From NCBI RefSeq assembly GCF_000524475.1, contig NZ_BAVQ01000084.1, positions 20,989-84,988 on the forward strand: a stretch of 64,000 bases of DNA. The letters are read 5' to 3'. A program made the position numbers and the translations under genes. Positions 55,134-63,743 of this stretch are shown in pieces. The stretch is from Tomitella biformata AHU 1821 (GTDB taxonomy: Bacteria > Actinomycetota > Actinomycetes > Mycobacteriales > Mycobacteriaceae). The notes beneath the pieces are model-generated. The model was not told the origin of the DNA. It did no database searches and was given only the letters and a program-made list of their open reading frames with translations. The stretch's first letter is position 1; each line of letters begins with the position of its first letter.

Positions 55134-56891
55134 TTGGTCGTCAGTGCAGGCACATCGAGTGTGGATACCCGAATCGAGGCTCCCGTGGCGGGGTCAGGGG
55201 GATCGCTAAGAGCCTGGCAGCGACGGGCGCTGACCAAATATCTCACCGTCGGGCCGCAGGATTTTCTGGCGGTCGCGACGCCGGGAGCAGGAAAGACGAC
55301 CTTCGGGCTGCGGATCGCCAGCGAACTGCTGTCGGACCGCACGGTCGATCAGATCACCGTTGTCGCGCCCACCGAGCACCTGAAGTACCAATGGGCCGAC
55401 GCCGCCGCGAAGGTCGGCATCGCGCTCGACCCGAACTTCTCGAACTCCACCGGGCAGACGTCAAGCGACTTTCACGGCGTCGTAGTCACCTACGCCCAGG
55501 TCGCTTCCCACCCGTACCGCCACCGCGCGCGCACCGAGAGCCGGCACACGCTGGTCATCCTCGACGAGATCCACCACGGCGGCGACGCGAAGAGCTGGGG
55601 CGAGGGCATCTTGGAGGCCTTCGGCGATGCGAAGCGCCGGCTGTGCCTGACCGGAACGCCGTTCCGCAGCGATGACTCCGCGATCCCGTTCATCACCTAT
55701 GAGCCCGATGCGGAGGGGCTGCTGCGCTCGAAGGCGGACCACTCCTATGGCTACGCCGACGCACTCGCGGACGGCGTTGTGCGGCCCGTGGTCTTCCTGG
55801 CGTACTCCGGCGAGGCGCGCTGGCGCACCAGTGCGGGCGAGGAGTTCACTGCCCGCCTCGGCGAGCCGCTGAGCGCCGAGCACACCACTCGGGCCTGGCG
55901 CACCGCGCTGGACCCGGAGGGGGACTGGATCCCGGCGGTGCTGATGGCCGCCGACACCCGGCTCGGGCAGCTCCGGTCCGGCGGCATGCACGATGCGGGC
56001 GGACTCGTGATCGCCACCGACCAGACCGTCGCCCGCGCCTACGCGGCGACGTTGGAGGCGATCACCGGGACCGCGCCGACGCTCGTGCTCTCCGACGACC
56101 CGAGCGCCTCGAGCCGCATCGCGGAGTTCGGAAAGTCGGAGGCGAAGTGGATGGTAGCCGTGCGCATGGTCTCGGAGGGCGTGGACGTGCCGCGTCTGGC
56201 GGTCGGGGTCTACGCGACCAGCGCCTCGACGCCCTTGTACTTCGCCCAGGCGATCGGGCGCTTCGTGCGCTCGCGGCGCCCCGGGGAGACGGCGAGTGTC
56301 TTTCTGCCGTCCGTGCCGGTGCTGCTCGACCTCGCCAGCCAGCTGGAGGCGCAGCGCGACCACGTGCTCGGCAAGCCCCACCGCGAGGAGGGCCTCGACG
56401 ACCAGCTGCTCGCCGACGCGAACAAGCAGAAGGACGAGCCCGGAGAAGACGAGAAGGCGTTCACCTCGCTCGGCGCGGACGCGGAGCTGGACCAGGTGAT
56501 CTTCGACGGCTCATCCTTTGGGACGGCCACCTTCTCCGGCAGCGACGAAGAGGCGGACTACCTCGGGCTGCCCGGCCTGCTCAACGCGAACCAGATGCGA
56601 GACCTCCTGCGCCAACGTCAGCAGGATCAGGTGGACAAGCGCGCCGACGACACGCCAGCCGTGAAGGCACCGGTGGCTGGCGGCTCGGCGGGCGGGGGCG
56701 CGGACACGCGGCAGGCCCTTGCCGACCTGCGCCGCGAGCTGAACGCGCTGGTGGCCATGCGCCATCACCGCACGAATAAGCCGCACGGAGTGATCCACGG
56801 CGAGCTGCGTCGGATCTGCGGTGGCCCGCCGACGGCGCTGGCGACGGCAGAGCAGCTGCAGGCCCGGATCGCCGAGCTGCGCAAGGGCTGA
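55134..56891 (+). CDS. superfamily 2 DEAD/DEAH-type helicase
   Basis: A 585-residue helicase. It starts its core with LRAWQRRALTKYL (Q-like motif), then motif I VATPGAGKTTFGLR, motif II ILDEIHHGGD, motif III LTGTPFRSDD, a late MVSEGVDVPRLAVGVYATS and motif VI QAIGRFVRSRR. The C-terminal 130 residues (a Lys/Asp-rich segment, then DLRRELNALVAMRHHRTNKPHGVIH) are not helicase and may guide substrate binding. The TTG at 55134 has GAGGGGAG 10 bases upstream; an in-frame start at 55080 is the alternative. Target unknown. Confidence 0.85.
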   Translation: MVVSAGTSSVDTRIEAPVAGSGGSLRAWQRRALTKYLTVGPQDFLAVATPGAGKTTFGLRIASELLSDRTVDQITVVAPTEHLKYQWADAAAKVGIALDPNFSNSTGQTSSDFHGVVVTYAQVASHPYRHRARTESRHTLVILDEIHHGGDAKSWGEGILEAFGDAKRRLCLTGTPFRSDDSAIPFITYEPDAEGLLRSKADHSYGYADALADGVVRPVVFLAYSGEARWRTSAGEEFTARLGEPLSAEHTTRAWRTALDPEGDWIPAVLMAADTRLGQLRSGGMHDAGGLVIATDQTVARAYAATLEAITGTAPTLVLSDDPSASSRIAEFGKSEAKWMVAVRMVSEGVDVPRLAVGVYATSASTPLYFAQAIGRFVRSRRPGETASVFLPSVPVLLDLASQLEAQRDHVLGKPHREEGLDDQLLADANKQKDEPGEDEKAFTSLGADAELDQVIFDGSSFGTATFSGSDEEADYLGLPGLLNANQMRDLLRQRQQDQVDKRADDTPAVKAPVAGGSAGGGADTRQALADLRRELNALVAMRHHRTNKPHGVIHGELRRICGGPPTALATAEQLQARIAELRKG

Positions 56892-56920
56892 GCGGCCGAG
56901 CGGCCGAGCACACGGGAAAA

Positions 56921-56962
56921 ACAGTGCGGCCCGGCCACCTGAGGGTGGCCGGGCCGCACTGT
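56921..56962. terminator. perfect 19-bp stem, bidirectional terminator
   Basis: ACAGTGCGGCCCGGCCACC (56921-56939) pairs exactly with 56944-56962 around TGAG, with AAAAA just before the stem, giving a U-tract for minus-strand RNA. It separates the helicase gene and the DUF7455 gene. Confidence 0.9.
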
Positions 56963-56970
56963 TAGTTGGG

Positions 56971-57162
56971 TTAGACCTGCACAGCGTCCATGACGATGAC
57001 GGCTTCCAGCTCACGCAGACGGTCCTCATGCTGGTTCGCATGATGGCGGCAAAAGAGCAGTTCGCCGCCAGAGGGCAACGTCGCACGCACCTTCGCGGCG
57101 GCGCTGCAACGATCGCAGCGATCAGCGGCAGTCAGCGGGGAGCTGGTCAAGGTGACTGTCAT
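56971..57162 (-). CDS. DUF7455-type small zinc-ribbon protein
   Basis: A 63-residue protein beginning MTVTLTSSPLTAADRCDRCS. Four zinc ligands are visible: the CDRC pair and FCRHH. The middle AAKVRATLPSGGELLFC and the end form the ribbon. This matches a small protein found near sigA in many actinobacteria. The start at 57162 is preferred to a longer upstream frame. Function unknown. Confidence 0.82.
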   Translation of the reverse strand: MTVTLTSSPLTAADRCDRCSAAAKVRATLPSGGELLFCRHHANQHEDRLRELEAVIVMDAVQV

Positions 57163-57474
57163 GACTTCTCCGTCCTTCGCTCGAGGTGCCCGAGCGGTTG
57201 TTGAATCTCCCATCATTCCGATGAGAGCCAAGCAAGCGGACCTTCAACCCTGGCGGGTTGCGCTTGCCCACACTCTGCCAGACGCCTGGCGCGCGTGCGT
57301 TGTTCCCGCAATCTACCCAGCGTGTCGTGCCACACAACTGCGGGGAACGGTGATTGATGGCGAACCCGCAGGCCAATGTGCCTTTTGGGTAGAATTGCGC
57401 TGTAGGCGAAACCAGCGCGGGCGGGGCTGCGGCGAAATTAAAACCAGTGCGGGTCGCTGAGCTAGGCTGGGCTA
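57163..57474. other. intergenic region between DUF7455 and khtT-like genes
   Basis: A 312-base gap. An open frame crosses it (57152-57460, +) but has no ribosome site, overlaps the zinc-ribbon gene start and resembles nothing, so it is not called. A TAGAAT at 57390-57395 could be a -10 box for the antiporter operon. GTGTCGTGCCACAC at 57322-57335 is a short imperfect palindrome. Nothing else stands out. Confidence 0.5.
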
Positions 57475-57957
57475 ATGAACGTAGAAGTCACGCCTCTTCC
57501 CGGGATCGGCATCCGCAAGGACTTCCGGGCTGCCTCCGGCCGCAGGGTCGGCGTCGTCACTTTGCGGGATGGCGGTTTGGACCTGATTGTGTCTAAGTCG
57601 GAGGACCCAGACGCATGTCTTGCCTCGATGCGGCTGACCGCTGCGGAGGCGGCGGCCCTGAGCAATCTGCTCGGCGCGCCGCAGCTCGTCGAGCAGTTGC
57701 GCGACGAGCACCGGGATCTGCCCGGAGTCAGCACCCGGCAGTTGTCGGTGCCTGGGCAATCGCCCTATGACGGCCGGGAGATGGGCGAGACGCAGATTCG
57801 TAGCCGCACGGGCTCCTCGATCGTGGCGGTGATGCGCGCCGGCGAGGTGTACCCCTCGCCCCGCCCCGATTTCACCATCGTCTCCGGGGACATCCTGATC
57901 GTGGTCGGCACGCCAGACGGGATCGACGCAGTCACTAAGATCCTGGCTCGCGGCTGA
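57475..57957 (+). CDS. TrkA-C domain regulatory subunit of a K+/H+ antiporter (KhtT-like)
   Basis: A 160-residue soluble protein. The first 85 residues are an N-terminal domain (MNVEVTPLPGIGIRKDF onward); the C-terminal half (IRSRTGSSIVAVMRAGEVYP to GDILIVVGTPDGIDAV) is an RCK-C/TrkA-C domain that binds ions or nucleotides. It is 3 bases upstream of the antiporter gene. The KhtT-KhtU pair of Bacillus has this same layout. It probably gates the transporter. Confidence 0.9.
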   Translation: MNVEVTPLPGIGIRKDFRAASGRRVGVVTLRDGGLDLIVSKSEDPDACLASMRLTAAEAAALSNLLGAPQLVEQLRDEHRDLPGVSTRQLSVPGQSPYDGREMGETQIRSRTGSSIVAVMRAGEVYPSPRPDFTIVSGDILIVVGTPDGIDAVTKILARG

Positions 57958-57960
57958 TAG

Positions 57961-59163
57961 ATGGATCCCGCCACCCTCGCCATTGTCGAGCTTGGTGCGG
58001 TCTTCTTCGCGTTGGGCGTCCTCGGCCGCCTTGCGAGCCGCATCGGCATGTCCCCGATCCCGCTGTACCTGCTCGGCGGCCTCGCATTCGGCGATGGCGG
58101 ACTGATCACGCTCGGGGATATCGGCGACTTCAGCGCGCTGGCCGCGGACATTGGGGTGGTCCTGCTGCTGTTGCTGCTAGGTCTGGAGTACTCCGCGTCG
58201 GAGCTGATGGTCGGGCTCCGAAAATCCTGGATGGGCGGTGTCGTCGACATCGTTCTGAACGCCGCGCCCGGCGCGATCATGGGCTTCCTGATGGGTTGGG
58301 GGCCTGTCGGTGCGCTGGTGCTGGCGGGCGTGACGTACAGCTCGTCCACCGGCATTATCGCGAAGGTTCTCATCGACCTCGGCCGTCTCGGCAACCGGGA
58401 GACGCCGGTGGTCTTGTCGATACTCGTCTTTGAGGACCTTGGGATGGCCGTGTACCTGCCGATCCTCACCGCGGTGCTGGGCGGGGTCAGCCTCGTCGGC
58501 GGGATGGAGGCCGTGGGGATCGCACTACTCGCGGTCAGCGCTGTCATGGTTGTGGCGCTGCGGTACGGCCGTTGGGTGTCCATGCTTGTCGACAGCCCCG
58601 ACAAGGAGACGTTCCTGCTGAAGGTGCTCGGCGCCGCGCTGCTCGTCGCGGGGGCGGCGCAGGCGATGCAGGTCTCGGCCGCGGTGGGCGCCTTCCTGCT
58701 GGGCATCGCGATCTCCGGCAGCACTGCGCGCGACGCAGCCAAGGTGCTGGAGCCGCTGCGGGATCTGTTCGCGGCGATCTTCTTCGTAGCGTTCGGGCTG
58801 AATACGGACATCGCCACAATCCCGCCCGTCATCGGCTGGGCGCTGGTGCTCGCCGTGATCACCACGATCACCAAGGTCCTGACCGGGATCTTCGCGGCCA
58901 AGCGCAGCGGTGTGGCGCGGCTGGGGCAATTGCGTGCTGGCACAACCCTTGTCGCCCGCGGCGAGTTCTCCATCGTCATCGCGGGACTCGCAGTGGCAAC
59001 TGGGGCCGTGTCGGCGGAGTTAGCGGCCCTCGCGACGGCCTATGTGTTGATCATGGCAGTCGGCGGCCCGATCGTGGCCCGGCTGGGGGAGCCGATGGGG
59101 GTGTGGCTGGGCAAGCACTTCGGCTCGAGCCCGGACGGGTCGACGGTGGCGGAGGCCGCCTAG
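57961..59163 (+). CDS. CPA2-family cation/proton antiporter (KhtU/KefB-like)
   Basis: A 400-residue membrane protein with about 12-13 helices and no RCK domain, since that function is in the separate upstream subunit. CPA2 features are the LLLLLLGLEYSASEL helix, the SSSTGIIAKVLIDLGRL segment after the first half, and the VLVFEDLGM-like acidic motif (LSILVFEDLGMAVYL). It should export K+ or another monovalent cation in exchange for protons. Confidence 0.9.
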   Translation: MDPATLAIVELGAVFFALGVLGRLASRIGMSPIPLYLLGGLAFGDGGLITLGDIGDFSALAADIGVVLLLLLLGLEYSASELMVGLRKSWMGGVVDIVLNAAPGAIMGFLMGWGPVGALVLAGVTYSSSTGIIAKVLIDLGRLGNRETPVVLSILVFEDLGMAVYLPILTAVLGGVSLVGGMEAVGIALLAVSAVMVVALRYGRWVSMLVDSPDKETFLLKVLGAALLVAGAAQAMQVSAAVGAFLLGIAISGSTARDAAKVLEPLRDLFAAIFFVAFGLNTDIATIPPVIGWALVLAVITTITKVLTGIFAAKRSGVARLGQLRAGTTLVARGEFSIVIAGLAVATGAVSAELAALATAYVLIMAVGGPIVARLGEPMGVWLGKHFGSSPDGSTVAEAA

Positions 59164-59180
59164 CTCAGACCGCACAGAAG

Positions 59181-59217
59181 GCCCGGGCCCGCCATCGTCG
59201 TGATGGCGGGCCCGGGC
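59181..59217. terminator. perfect 16-bp stem, bidirectional terminator
   Basis: GCCCGGGCCCGCCATC (59181-59196) pairs exactly with 59202-59217 around GTCGT, between the antiporter gene and sigA. Confidence 0.87.
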
Positions 59218-59241
59218 TTACTTCGTTGAGACCAGTCGAGG

Positions 59242-60591
59242 CTAATCCAAGTAGTCGCGCAGCACCTGCGAGCGCGACGGGTGGCGGAGCTTGGACATCG
59301 TCTTCGACTCGATCTGGCGGATGCGCTCACGCGTGACGCCGTAGACCTGGCCGATCTCGTCGAGTGTGCGGGGCTGGCCGTCGGTCAGGCCGAAGCGCAG
59401 CCGGACCACGCCCGCCTCACGCTCGGAGAGCGTTTCCAGGACCGACTTGAGCTGATCCTGCAGAAGCGTGAAGCTGACCGCGTCGACGGCGACGACGGCC
59501 TCGCTGTCCTCGATGAAGTCGCCAAGTTGGCTGTCGCCCTCGTCGCCGATCGTCTGGTCGAGGGAGATGGGCTCGCGGGCGTACTGCTGGATCTCCAGTA
59601 CCTTCTCCGCGGTGATGTCCATCTCCTTGGCGAGCTCCTCCGGGGTGGGCTCGCGGCCCAGGTCCTGGAGCAGTTCACGCTGGATGCGGCCGAGCTTGTT
59701 GATGACCTCGACCATGTGCACCGGGATGCGGATAGTGCGGGCCTGGTCGGCCATGGCGCGGGTGATGGCCTGGCGGATCCACCACGTCGCGTAGGTCGAG
59801 AACTTATAACCCTTGGTGTAGTCGAACTTCTCGACCGCGCGGATCAGGCCCAGGTTGCCCTCCTGGATGAGGTCCAGGAATGCCATGCCGCGGCCGGTGT
59901 AGCGCTTGGCGAGCGAGACCACGAGGCGCAGGTTGGCCTCAAGGAGGTGGTTCTTCGCGCGGTTGCCGTCGCGGGAGATCCAGCTCAAGTCGCGACGCAC
60001 GGCGACCGTCGGGCGTTCGCCGCGCTCGGCGAAGCCCTGCAGCTTGAAGGTGGAGTACAGGCCCGCCTCGATGCGCTTGGCGAGCTCGACCTCCTCCTCC
60101 GCGTTGAGCAGGGCAACCTTGCCGATCTGCTTGAGATAGGCGCGCACCGAGTCCGCGGACGCGGTCAGCTCGGCGTCCTTGCGGGCCTGGCGCAGAGCCT
60201 CGGACTCGTCCTCGTCCCAGACGAAGTCGCCGGAGGACTTGTCCTTCTCGGTGGGCTCCGCGGGCTCGTCCTCGACGGTGACGTCGTCGGCGGTCAGGTC
60301 GACCTCCTCGCCATCCAAGTCACCGATCGCGGGCTCGACATCGTCGTTCGACTTGACCGACTTCGCGCCGGCCTTTTGCGCAGCCGTCTTCTTAGCGGGG
60401 GCCTTCTTGGCGGCGGCCTTTTTAGCGGGAGCCTTCTTGGCGGCTGCCTTCTTGGCCGGGGCCTTCTTGGCGGCTGCCTTCTTGGCGGGCGCCTTCTTCG
60501 CTGGTGCCGTGACAGCAGCCTCGCCAGCCTCGGCCGTGGCCGAGGGGTCTGCGGGGCTATCTGAGGATTGGCGTGTGTCGGTGGCTACCAC
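59242..60591 (-). CDS. sigA: primary sigma factor SigA (RpoD/HrdB type)
   Basis: A 449-residue housekeeping sigma factor. The first 95 residues hold a Lys/Ala/Pro repeat (units like [10 protein letters not shown]), followed by an acidic stretch ([20 protein letters not shown]). Region 1.2 ([20 protein letters not shown]), region 2 ([35 protein letters not shown]), region 3 and region 4.2 ([25 protein letters not shown]) are complete. The GTG at 60591 gives [17 protein letters not shown]; the open frame continues upstream but through promoter sequence. It is close in layout to mycobacterial SigA and Streptomyces HrdB. Confidence 0.96.
   Translation of the reverse strand: MVATDTRQSSDSPADPSATAEAGEAAVTAPAKKAPAKKAAAKKAPAKKAAAKKAPAKKAAAKKAPAKKTAAQKAGAKSVKSNDDVEPAIGDLDGEEVDLTADDVTVEDEPAEPTEKDKSSGDFVWDEDESEALRQARKDAELTASADSVRAYLKQIGKVALLNAEEEVELAKRIEAGLYSTFKLQGFAERGERPTVAVRRDLSWISRDGNRAKNHLLEANLRLVVSLAKRYTGRGMAFLDLIQEGNLGLIRAVEKFDYTKGYKFSTYATWWIRQAITRAMADQARTIRIPVHMVEVINKLGRIQRELLQDLGREPTPEELAKEMDITAEKVLEIQQYAREPISLDQTIGDEGDSQLGDFIEDSEAVVAVDAVSFTLLQDQLKSVLETLSEREAGVVRLRFGLTDGQPRTLDEIGQVYGVTRERIRQIESKTMSKLRHPSRSQVLRDYLD
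60387..60506. repeat. tandem 15/30-bp repeat encoding the SigA Lys-Ala-Pro segment
   Basis: About eight 15-base units of the form GCCTTCTTGGCGGGG alternate in pairs (period 30) and encode alternating AKKAP and AKKAA on the minus strand. Such repeats vary in length between strains. Confidence 0.85.
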
Positions 60592-60746
60592 GTACGCCCT
60601 TTCGTGACTCTGTGGAGCGGCATCACACCGGTGATTGCCGGCGTGGAAGTCTGCAGTGGATTTTCCGGTTCGATCCGGATTGCCACCATTGTAACGAGTG
60701 GTCGCGGGCACGGGTTTCCTGCCCGGCGTTCGCCCGAGGTCAACGG

Positions 60747-60758
60747 GTGTGATCACAC
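60747..60758. promoter_or_regulatory. perfect 12-bp palindrome upstream of sigA
   Basis: GTGTGATCACAC lies about 155 bases upstream of the sigA start. On the minus strand it is followed 2 bases later by TTGACC, which resembles a -35 box. A separate TACAAT lies closer to the gene. It could be an operator; the half-sites have no spacer, so it is not a standard Crp site. Confidence 0.4.
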
Positions 60759-60799
60759 GTGGGCCGCGAAGGGGAAGCGGCGCATGCGACTCAGTGATT

Positions 60800-61606
60800 C
60801 TACGGTGCGACCGCCGCAGTCAGCCCCGCCGCGAGCATGGCCGCGCCGACGATGCCCGCGGAGTTGTGCAGGGTGGCGGCGGTGACGGGAGTCCGGTTGG
60901 TCAGCAGCGGGATCCACTTGGCGCCCTCGCGGCTGATCCCGCCGCCGACGATGATGAGGTCGGGCGAGATGAGGTTCTCGATGACCTTCAGCACGCGGCT
61001 GACCTCCTTGGTCCAGTGGTGCCAGGACATGTCCTTGGCGGCGCGCACAGACGCCGCGGCGCGATGCTCGGCCTCCTTGCCGTCCACCTCGAGGTGGCCG
61101 AACTCCGTGTTCGGGAGCAGCACCCCGTCATTGAGCACGGCGGAGCCGATACCGGTGCCGAGCGTGAGGAGCACCACGACGCCGGTCTGCTCTCTGCCGC
61201 CGCCGAATCGGTCCTCGGCGAGGCCTGCCGCGTCCGCGTCGTTGAGCACGTGCACGGGGAGGCCGTCCAAGGCGGCGCTGAACATCGCCGCGGCGTCCAG
61301 GCCGATCCACGATTTGTCGATGTTCGCCGCGGTCTGCACGATGCCGCCGCGCACCACTGCGGGCAACGTGATGCCGATAGCGCCCTGCCACTGGAACTTG
61401 TCCACGATCTGGCGGACCGTGCCCGCCACCGCATCGGGGGTGGCCGGGGTGGGCGTCGCGATCTTGACGCGATTGCCGATCAGCGCGCCGGTGCGCAGGT
61501 CCACCAGCCCGCCCTTGATGCCGGTGCCGCCGACATCGATGCCGAAACCCACGTCCTGGGACCCCGGGGGACCGGATCCCACGTCGGGCGTTGACTCACT
61601 GCTCAT
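60800..61606 (-). CDS. ppgK: polyphosphate glucokinase
   Basis: A 268-residue ROK-family kinase that phosphorylates glucose with polyphosphate or ATP. Motifs: [16 protein letters not shown] (phosphate 1, about residues 22-37), [14 protein letters not shown], and [15 protein letters not shown] (phosphate 2). The length and the pairing with sigA and suhB are as in M. tuberculosis. The start at 61606 ([16 protein letters not shown]) is preferred to a longer open frame. It is divergent from suhB. Confidence 0.95.
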   Translation of the reverse strand: MSSESTPDVGSGPPGSQDVGFGIDVGGTGIKGGLVDLRTGALIGNRVKIATPTPATPDAVAGTVRQIVDKFQWQGAIGITLPAVVRGGIVQTAANIDKSWIGLDAAAMFSAALDGLPVHVLNDADAAGLAEDRFGGGREQTGVVVLLTLGTGIGSAVLNDGVLLPNTEFGHLEVDGKEAEHRAAASVRAAKDMSWHHWTKEVSRVLKVIENLISPDLIIVGGGISREGAKWIPLLTNRTPVTAATLHNSAGIVGAAMLAAGLTAAVAP

Positions 61607-61730
61607 GGTGCGAATCTCCTCACTCTGGCCTGTAGCCACCATAGTCGCGGGCCGGCCGCGGCAGGCGGAGATTGCGCGGCGCTCCTCGGGCCGATGCGAC
61701 GACAGGGGCCGGGTGTGCTGCGATAGGGGG

Positions 61731-62675
61731 GTGAGCGATGCAGAGGATCGATCCGATAAGAACCCCGCCAACCACTATGGGGGCGCAGACCCTCGGCCGG
61801 CGCCAGCCGGGATCGACACAGAGGCGCTGCTGGGTGTGGCGCTCGAGGTCGCGCTCGCGGCGGCCGAGCTGGTGCGCACCCGAAGGATGGCGGTATTCGG
61901 GCCGCTCGGTGGCAGCGATGCCGGCGCCGACGACGACGCGGTGCAGTCCAAGAGCACGCCGACCGATCCCGTGACCGTCGTCGACACCGAATCTGAGGAG
62001 TTGGTGCGGGCGATGCTCGCGCGGCTGCGCCCGGCGGACGCGATCTTGGGAGAGGAGCAGGGCGGCGTGCTCGCGTCGGCAGACGGTGTGCGCTGGGTCG
62101 TCGACCCCATCGACGGCACCGTCAATTTTCTCTACGGCATTCCGGCCTACGCGGTATCGCTGGCCGCGCAGGTGGGTGGGCGCTCGGTGGCCGGCGTCGT
62201 GGTCGATGTGGCCCGCCGACTCGTCTACGCGGCCCGCGTGGGCGGCGGCTCCACCGTGACGGATGCGGATGGGACCGTCACCGTGCTGCGGGCGACCGCG
62301 CTGCGGGACCCCGCGCTGGCTCTCGTCGCGACCGGATTCGGCTATGAGCGCGAGCGCAGGGTGGCGCAGGGCAGACTCATCGCAGGCTTGCTGCCGCAGG
62401 TACGAGATATCCGTCGGGTCGGGGCGGCGGCGCTGGACCTGTGCATGGTGGCGGCTGGCGCCGTCGACGCCCACTTCGAGCATGGCCTCAGCCCGTGGGA
62501 CTGGGCGGCGGGCGCGCTGATCGCGGCGGAGGCGGGGGCCATTGTGCGCGTGCCCGACGCGAACTCGCGCAGCGCGGACGGCCAGGTGACTCTGGCGATG
62601 GCACCGGGGGTCGCGGACGCGCTGACCGGGCTGTTCGAGGAGCTGAACGGACTGCGCGCGATCCCGCTGTCCTGA
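61731..62675 (+). CDS. suhB: inositol-1-monophosphatase SuhB
   Basis: A 314-residue Mg2+-dependent phosphatase. Metal-ligand motifs are present in order: GEEQGG, WVVDPIDGTVNFLYGIP and the C-terminal PWDWAAGALIAAEAGA. It supplies free inositol for phosphatidylinositol and mycothiol in this group. The first 40 residues before the catalytic core are Pro/Asp-rich. GTG start at 61731, after GATAGGGGG. It converges on the cei gene with an 11-base gap. Confidence 0.94.
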   Translation: MSDAEDRSDKNPANHYGGADPRPAPAGIDTEALLGVALEVALAAAELVRTRRMAVFGPLGGSDAGADDDAVQSKSTPTDPVTVVDTESEELVRAMLARLRPADAILGEEQGGVLASADGVRWVVDPIDGTVNFLYGIPAYAVSLAAQVGGRSVAGVVVDVARRLVYAARVGGGSTVTDADGTVTVLRATALRDPALALVATGFGYERERRVAQGRLIAGLLPQVRDIRRVGAAALDLCMVAAGAVDAHFEHGLSPWDWAAGALIAAEAGAIVRVPDANSRSADGQVTLAMAPGVADALTGLFEELNGLRAIPLS

Positions 62676-62686
62676 GCCAGCTCGCG

Positions 62687-63367
62687 TCAGCAGCGGACGG
62701 CGTGGGCGCCGTCGATCAGGTTCTCGTCCAGGGCCGGTGCCGGCTCGCCAGCGTCGACGCGGAGCGTTTTGAGCAGTGCGTCGGCATCCGCGTTGGGGGA
62801 CACGTCGTTGAAGAGGGTGCCCAATGCGACGTCGACGGTGTTGTCGGTGCGGCTATCGCGGATCAGCTCGGCACAGGGCATCGCCAGCCAGACGGTGTTC
62901 GCCGCCGCCTCACCCGCCTCGCCGTAGCGGATCTGGCCCTGGCACTGCAGATTCTGTTTGGTGTAGACGGGGTCGTTCGAGACCTGGTTGTCGGGCGCGG
63001 GGGCAAAGCCGATATCGCTGAACTGGGCCGCGACCTGCGCGGCCTGGCCGCTCTGGCCGTTGGCGTTGAACACTCGCACGGGGGTGTCCCACAGGGGGGC
63101 TGGGCTCGACGTGCGGAGGATAGTGCCGTCGGCGCGGGTGCCGAGCGCGTGGGCAGGCTCGCCCTCGACCGCGCTATCGGCGGCGGACGGCGCGTTGCAG
63201 GCGGTGGCCGCGACGGTGTCCGCGGTGCGGGAGAGCGCGAACGACCAAGTGATCAGGACGAGCGCAACGAGGGCTCCCACGGCGATCAGCGCGGGGATGG
63301 TGTGGCGGCGCCGGAATGGCCGACCTCGGCGGTCGGTGGAATGACCGTTGGTGATCAATGCAACCAC
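62687..63367 (-). CDS. cei: envelope integrity protein Cei
   Basis: A 226-residue membrane protein. A basic N-terminus (RRGRPFRRRHTIP) leads to one helix (about residues 23-45), and the external part contains a LytR_C-like domain (VRVFNANGQSGQAAQVAAQF) and three cysteines (ATACNAPS, NLQCQGQIRY, AMPCAELIRDS) that match the mycobacterial protein Rv2700. That protein is needed for envelope integrity and virulence. The GTG at 63367 gives a start VVALITNG, like the recalled start of Rv2700. It is divergent from the DUF4193 gene. Confidence 0.9.
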   Translation of the reverse strand: MVALITNGHSTDRRGRPFRRRHTIPALIAVGALVALVLITWSFALSRTADTVAATACNAPSAADSAVEGEPAHALGTRADGTILRTSSPAPLWDTPVRVFNANGQSGQAAQVAAQFSDIGFAPAPDNQVSNDPVYTKQNLQCQGQIRYGEAGEAAANTVWLAMPCAELIRDSRTDNTVDVALGTLFNDVSPNADADALLKTLRVDAGEPAPALDENLIDGAHAVRC

Positions 63368-63743
63368 GGGCGGCTGGCCTCTCCTCGATGAAGTCACGCA
63401 GGTGTCGCCGCGCAGGTCTGGCACGCGGTGCGCGCGGATCTCACAATAGACACTCCTCCGGCTGAGATGCCGGACAACCACGCCGCTGCCGACAATTCGC
63501 GTTGGGGTTGGTGCCGCTGTGGCGCCCCGTCCGGTCGTCGGCTATATTCTTGCCGCCCGGGCAGAAACAGTGCGGGCACCCAAGAACATGATGTGTGACT
63601 AAGATCACAATTTATCTCGGCCGCTCTCTGGCACAAAATGTGGTATTGGGGCGTTATGTACCCTGTACGTCCTATCGCAGATCAGCATGAGCATCATCGA
63701 TAGCGAGCACGGCGAACCCGTGCGATGAGGTAAGGAAGGAAAA
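63368..63743. other. cei / DUF4193 divergent intergenic region
   Basis: A 376-base gap without a convincing gene; an open frame at 63394-63636 (-) overlaps the cei promoter area and resembles nothing. It holds a Crp/GlxR-like site at 63594-63609. TATGTA at 63656-63661 may be a -10 box for the DUF4193 gene. Confidence 0.55.
63594..63609. promoter_or_regulatory. Crp/GlxR-like binding site
   Basis: TGTGACTAAGATCACA fits TGTGA-N6-TCACA exactly, the consensus of Crp and corynebacterial GlxR. It lies 135 bases before the DUF4193 start and about 230 bases before cei. Confidence 0.7.

Noticed and set aside
57152..57460. A 102-codon open frame in the gap before the khtT-like gene
   Set aside because: No ribosome site, overlap with the start of the zinc-ribbon gene, and no recognisable sequence feature.
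60387..60506. The regular repeat here as a CRISPR-like array
   Set aside because: Units are contiguous with no spacers and encode the Lys-Ala-Pro segment of SigA in frame.
63394..63636. An 80-codon open frame upstream of cei
   Set aside because: It lies in the divergent promoter region, crosses the Crp-like site and has no family likeness.
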